NCBI GenBank assembly: GCA_004194705.1
Contig: SADC01001323.1
Location: 310,001 to 374,000 of the forward strand
DNA: 64,000 nucleotides
Reading direction: 5' to 3'
Source of the DNA: Ditylenchus dipsaci
Lineage: Eukaryota > Nematoda > Chromadorea > Rhabditida > Anguinidae
Within the stretch, counting starts at the first letter, position 1. Each line of letters opens with the position of its first letter. This document shows, in pieces, positions 60,501 to 64,000 of this stretch. Made by a program: the position numbers and the translations under genes. The notes beneath the pieces are model-generated. The model saw only the letters and a list, made by a program, of their open reading frames with translations, was not told the origin of the DNA and did no database searches.

Positions 60501-63500
60501 ACTGGCTTCACCCACCTAAAAATATGTTTTAGATACTCAAAAAGTTCTTTGAAAATTCGTTTGGGAGAGGTTAGCATAATTGAAATTTTGCTGTAAGTTT
60601 GTACTAATAATCTTTACATATAATCATCATCATCCTACTTGACATTTTCTTTTTTATTTTGCTTTGGCAGTCTGTTGTTAACAACTAAAACGTATGACTA
60701 CACCCATTTTATTTTTTGACCTTTTCTTCGACAACAATGACGCTGAGGAAAGCTCAAAGGCAGGCAGCCTTGTGTGTGCTCAGTATAGTAAAGTGCGTAC
60801 TTTTGCCAACGTTACGAAATAATATAAAAAAGTGGAAAACAAAATTCTCTCTCTCGTTCTGGCTCAACAGAAAAAGGAAAGAGGAGGGGAAATAAAAATA
60901 GTTCTGCAGAGCCAGCAGCAGCACAAATTCCTCTTTTTCCCACACATAGCCTTTGGTCTTTTGTTCAGAGAATGACAATAATAAAACTCTCAAGCGCCAG
61001 CCAGCCAACCAGGAAAGTCTGTCAGAGAGAGATAGGAAAATGACTGAGTTGGCAACAGACAGCACCACATTCCCTGCTAGCCTTGGAAAGAGAAAAATTG
61101 GCTGCTGGCTGGCAGACATATAAAATTTAAGTTGCTCTCCGTGTGTGTCTCTTTCTCTATTAGGTCTCATGCTTTTATATTTGTTTTCACTTTATTGAGT
61201 CAGGAGTAATGAAGGAAAATAGAAAAAACTGTCTAGCAGCTCACCACAATCAACTGTAAAATCGTTTATCAAGTTGACTGTAAAACGGCTAACTAAAGTG
61301 AGTAGAAATAAATAATCAGAGTTGAAATACCATAGTTGTTTACGACTAGAGCAAAATATTCGGGCGAAATTTCTAAATCAAAAATATACAAGAATATATT
61401 TTTCTGAATTTTTAATACTCGTCCCACCTGGAAATGTCAAACACTGCTCGGCTTACCGTACTTTTCTCTAATATACCGCATTTTATCTAAAAAACGGCAT
61501 GCCGGTTTATTTTACAACCCCTCCAAAATCAGGAAAATTCAAGATCGATCTCGAGATTTTCGGGTGTAAATTGAAAAATGAAAAAGCTAATTGGGCAGAG
61601 CTCGTAAGAGTCAAGTCTTTTTTATAAGTCTCTTTTTTTTGTGAGCAATAGTGGTCTTTTGATTTGTAAAGTGATAATCAAAACATCGCGATAAAAAGTT
61701 AAAAGAAGCATTTCTTGCAAAGTTATGTAACTTTTTTGCAATTTTCAATTTTAGGAAATTTTAAAAATTCGCAGATCGACTAAGGGATTTGGTTTACCAA
61801 ATGTTGAATGCAAGGCAAAACCATTATAAATTTCCACCTTGCTTTTTTTATCGATTACTATATGCCTTCAAAAGCCTATAGTTGGCAACTACAGTCACTA
61901 CTTTTAGCTTCGTAAACAAAGCAAAGGAAAATTGGCTGTGTAGCAGACATGCTTTTTTCTCCCTCCCAGGTCTCATGCTTCTCTAACCTTTTGTGTTGTT
62001 GCTTAGAGTGAGTCAGCAGTGAATAAATTCCATCGAGCGTCTGCCATGTCTGCCTGCATGATGATAAAAGGAATGGGGTAGAGCTGTTCTTCTTCCCGCC
62101 TTTTTGTTCTCTTTTTGAATTGCAGCCAACTGCGCCTTGCTTCTTTCACAAACAACACACATCAGAATGGGGGTGGGGAATGGGGGGGGGGTGGCTGACT
62201 GATGTTACGTTTTTTGCTTTGTTCCTCCTTCCCCCTTTTGCTGCAGCTAGCTGCTGCCCCTGCCCCATTGCGTAGTTCCTACTGCTGTATATACTATTAG
62301 TAGTAGTTGGTGTGTGGTTAGTGGCTTGCTGCTCTTCTTTTTACTCCCATGTTTCCGATTTTTTTTGTATAGACTGAAAATAGACTATTTATTGTTATAG
62401 AGCAGTGATCAAAGGTTCCGGCAATATTTTTTTTGGCAACTTTTTACTATTTTATGTAAACAAATTAGTATCGTATATAGAGAGAATATAGGAATAAGTA
62501 TACAGAAATGTCATCAGAAATTTTCAGAAGCCTTGACCGTCATACAGTTAACTAAAGCTAACATTTCAATTTTGACTTTACCATCAATAGTTTTTTTGCA
62601 CCATCATTTTCAGGCTGTATATCTATCTATACGAATTTTTTTATGCTGGAAGTTAGTTATATATAACATTAAGCTTTAATCAAAAAGTAGACATTAAATG
62701 TCTAATTAACATTTTTGTTTTAATAGGATGACACTATAATGGTCTAATATATCATATATTAAGAGGCGAGGGTCTTATTGGTGTAATCGAGTTATTTACA
62801 AATATGACCCGTAAAATCGGATTCTCTACGCTTTTTGGAATGTACTGACAGATAATTTTAGCAAAAGAATCAAAAATATAAATAAAAAGTGACATGCCCA
62901 TCGCCGATGGAAATGTTTCGAAAGGGGTACCAATGAAATTCAAACAAGAAAAAACTCACGAAATTTGGTAAAAAACCAGAAAAAATTGGTCCCAATGCGA
63001 ATGGAACCGAAAAATGTTCCTCACTACTCAAACATTGGGCCACTGGTGCTGATCAACAATGGCAGGGTTCTGGATTACTTATGACCGGAAAAATACTAAA
63101 CAATGTTCAATTTCGAAATAATTGTTTTTGGAATTCCCATCTGGTGAAGAGATTCGACGTTTTAAGAGGTCACGTGATATCGAGAGTTGACTGATTTAAT
63201 ACGGTATACTAGTATATTATAGTCAAAAAATAGGGTGCCAACAGTGTTTTCTTCTCTGAATTTCTTTTAAAAGCATTCTGCCTGGTCTGACGAAAAAATT
63301 CTGCCTGCGTTTTTCAAAGTGGACTAAATGCCATATTTTACAAGTAGTCGAGTAAAAACGAAAATAAATTGAACAAGTTTGCTTGTACCGGCCTTTTTGC
63401 AGTGTAAATTCAATGGTATGCCATTTATAATAGCTGACCTACTATATAACATTGTGGCTCTAGTCAACTTTCTTTGAACAGCATTTGACTAAAACAGTTT

Positions 63501-64000
63501 ATTAAAAAGTTGATTGTGGCTCACTGCTTCACAGTTTAAAAAAAATTTTTGCTTTTTATTAAGTTATATTTATTAAGCCAGTTATAACTTTATAATTTTT
63601 TCCCCAAACCATCTCATTTTGCAAGAAAAAACTATGGTTTCTTTTCGTCTCACACCAGGTTTCATGGTAAAAAAAATTCTTCTAAACTTTGCATTCTCCT
63701 GTCAGTTGACTCATTCCTTTATGACGATTTCGTGAATTGTTGTTGCTATTGGTTTTTGGTCCTCTAAACCAGCCCTTTTCAAAAATATAGCATACAACAG
63801 GGAAGATGGCTTGAATATGGTTAAAAGTGGAGAAGCTATTGATGATTGTTTTATTTCCTTGTTGATAGAAAACAGCTCGCCGCCTGCTTTTGGCCCTCTT
63901 TTACCTAGCCTTCATCTACAGCACAAAGTTCAACGATCGATTTAAGAGGATGGCTGCTGTTCCCCTTCTTCTACTTCCCAACATCATGTGTTGTTGTTTA
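48539..64000 (+). CDS. Biogenic-amine GPCR, alpha-adrenergic-like octopamine/tyramine type (3' end off window)
   Basis: Class A receptor, plus strand. Exons: 48539-48736, 48779-48832, 49401-49552, 49688-49721, 49778-49812, 49854-49941, ~52388-52524, 52571-52633, 52680-52721, 55961-56063, 56116-56227, ~56427-56691, 56769-56865, 56919-56970, 57060-57163 and 63922-64000+. Signal-like N-terminus [20 protein letters not shown], then TM1 [16 protein letters not shown]2 [21 protein letters not shown]3 with amine-binding Asp ([13 protein letters not shown]), DRYWAIT, TM4 [22 protein letters not shown]2 has WQC. TM5 is followed by [13 protein letters not shown] long acidic third loop has [16 protein letters not shown]6 is [24 protein letters not shown]7 is [18 protein letters not shown] (NPxxY). 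Helix 8 is FNDRFKRM. Frame slips of one base occur at 52584-52587, near 56145 and 56583-56585, plus more in the third loop. Ligand class is inferred from motifs; OCTR-1-like is my best guess. It couples to G proteins at the membrane. Exon starts at ~52388 and ~56427 are uncertain. Confidence 0.88.
50499..52052. mobile_element. 1.55-kb giant palindrome (same TIR as the 46.6-kb MITE)
   Basis: Terminal TTAAAGGGGCATACCAGCGC GTTACAC, complement at the right end. Arms run ~680 bp each and are close to identical: the same 61-residue ORF is read forward at 50770-50955 and inverted at 51596-51781. The central spacer is about 51181-51372. The arms contain exon-like stretches ([30 protein letters not shown]) I do not recognise. 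It lies in the intron between TM4 and ECL2/TM5 of the GPCR. No transposase motif visible. Confidence 0.9.
53190..53254 (-). mobile_element. Half copy of the AGCACAGC MITE
   Basis: GTGGTCCCGCGCGAATTTGA, TTGCTGTGCTTATTAAGTTT, CATGGTCCTTTAAA. Matches the right half of 26669-26998. Confidence 0.7.
53392..53805. mobile_element. ~415-bp hairpin (TACGGCTGGG...TCAATGTTGACCC)
   Basis: Left TACGGCTGGGCTCAATGTTG, ACCCAAGACTTCGAAGGTTG; right complement CAACCTTCGAAGGCCTTGGG, GTCAACATTGACCCCAGCCG. Inner arms: ATCTTGTAGCGCAGCTCGAA / TTCGAGCTGCGCTACAAGAT. A fragment of the same end lies at 53152-53178. In a GPCR intron. Confidence 0.8.
54490..54744. mobile_element. MITE, TACCGTATTTACTC type
   Basis: TATCGTATTTACTCTGTTAA, ACGGGCACTCTCTAATAAAC at the left; ACGGGCATGCCCGTTTAATA, GAGTAAATACGGTA at the right. 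A related fragment is near 61450-61640. In a GPCR intron. Confidence 0.75.
57185..57460. repeat. Imperfect inverted repeat
   Basis: TTTTTGCAAGGAATTTTTAA, AAGCCGATTGCACATTCGTG at the left and AACACGAATATGCAATTGGT, TTTTAAAAATTCCTTGCAAA at the right. Related in sequence to the 21375-22235 hairpin (CACGAATATG, AATTCAAAAGGCGCC). Confidence 0.6.
57461..58967. other. GPCR intron, no exon seen
   Basis: Start of the 6.8-kb last intron. AT-rich. Short motif repetition around 58780-58890 (AATGGTT/GAACCAT). No receptor-like exon and no supported ORF. Confidence 0.4.
58968..59152. mobile_element. Non-autonomous element with AGGCGTAGCCAG termini
   Basis: Starts CAGAGGCGTAGCCAGAAAAG and ends CCCCTGGCTACGCCCATG. 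Inner ends repeat TCTGACGGAGG and CGGAGGGGCTATAGCC. Terminal sequence is of the type seen in hAT-like elements (inference). No clean target duplication. Confidence 0.55.
59153..63921. other. GPCR intron: pyrimidine/purine-biased, repeat-poor
   Basis: Contains a short GCG-rich array (59470-59540: GGCGCGCAAATGTC / GGCGCGAAACGTCG / GCGCGCAAGTGTCG), CT-rich and AG-rich patches (59690-59910, 60840-61170, 62050-62330 with a long G run) and AAAAATT-rich blocks. No convincing exon, tRNA or long repeat seen. The 138-aa minus-strand ORF at 60754-61170 is within purine-rich DNA and looks like composition bias. Confidence 0.4.

Noticed and set aside
60754..61170. 138-residue minus-strand ORF
   Set aside because: Low-complexity purine-rich DNA. 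No domain, signal peptide or splice signals; likely composition-driven.

Overview
The window is animal genomic DNA, AT-rich, with spliced genes and many transposon-derived hairpins. I read it as a free-living or parasitic nematode (about 75% sure). Introns are flanked by GTAAGT-like donors and TTTCAG/TTTTAG acceptors and can be as short as 46 nt. The protein families also fit: a secreted protein ending in a ShKT domain, a secreted Cys-rich protein resembling the CPG4/chondroitin-proteoglycan type, a G-alpha with the P-loop GAGECGKS, and an alpha-adrenergic-like octopamine-type receptor. No prokaryotic operon, CRISPR or phage features are present.

Layout, left to right. (1) 0.6-6.2 kb, plus strand: an unrecognised serine/acid-rich multi-exon gene. 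(2) 9.4-10.2 kb, minus: a secreted CxC-rich, Thr-rich protein. (3) 11.7-13.2 kb, minus: a secreted six-exon Cys-rich (CPG4-like) protein. (4) 15.5-25.3 kb, minus: a complete 12-exon heterotrimeric G-protein alpha subunit, i/o-like at the C-terminus, with a plus-strand ribosomal protein S27 gene nested in its 4.1-kb intron. That S27 gene sits exactly between ~175-bp inverted repeats. (5) 25.3-35 kb: gene-poor, with MITEs and a 750-bp palindrome. (6) 35.0-38.1 kb, minus: a secreted Cys-rich/ShKT protein. (7) 38.8-39.3 kb, minus: cytosolic thioredoxin. (8) 40.4-40.9 kb: a decayed BEL/Pao integrase fragment. (9) 41-48.5 kb: gene-poor, repeats. (10) 48.5 kb to the window end, plus: a large biogenic-amine GPCR whose last exon runs off the edge. 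Its introns hold a 1.55-kb palindromic element and a 6.8-kb repeat- and pyrimidine-rich stretch. The receptor and the G-alpha could belong to one signalling pathway, but that is only suggested by family knowledge.

The dominant non-genic signal is hairpin/palindromic DNA: at least 15 inverted-repeat elements in several families. Several families share the outermost bases TTTAAAGG(A/G)(C/G)CAT, and many carry short degenerate tandem arrays just inside their ends.

A quality caveat matters for all gene models. Within conserved exons (S27, G-alpha, the GPCR, others) the reading frame is broken by single-base indels, nearly all one-base losses in A/T/G runs, while splice sites and protein similarity stay intact. 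The simplest reading is residual long-read assembly error rather than pseudogenes.
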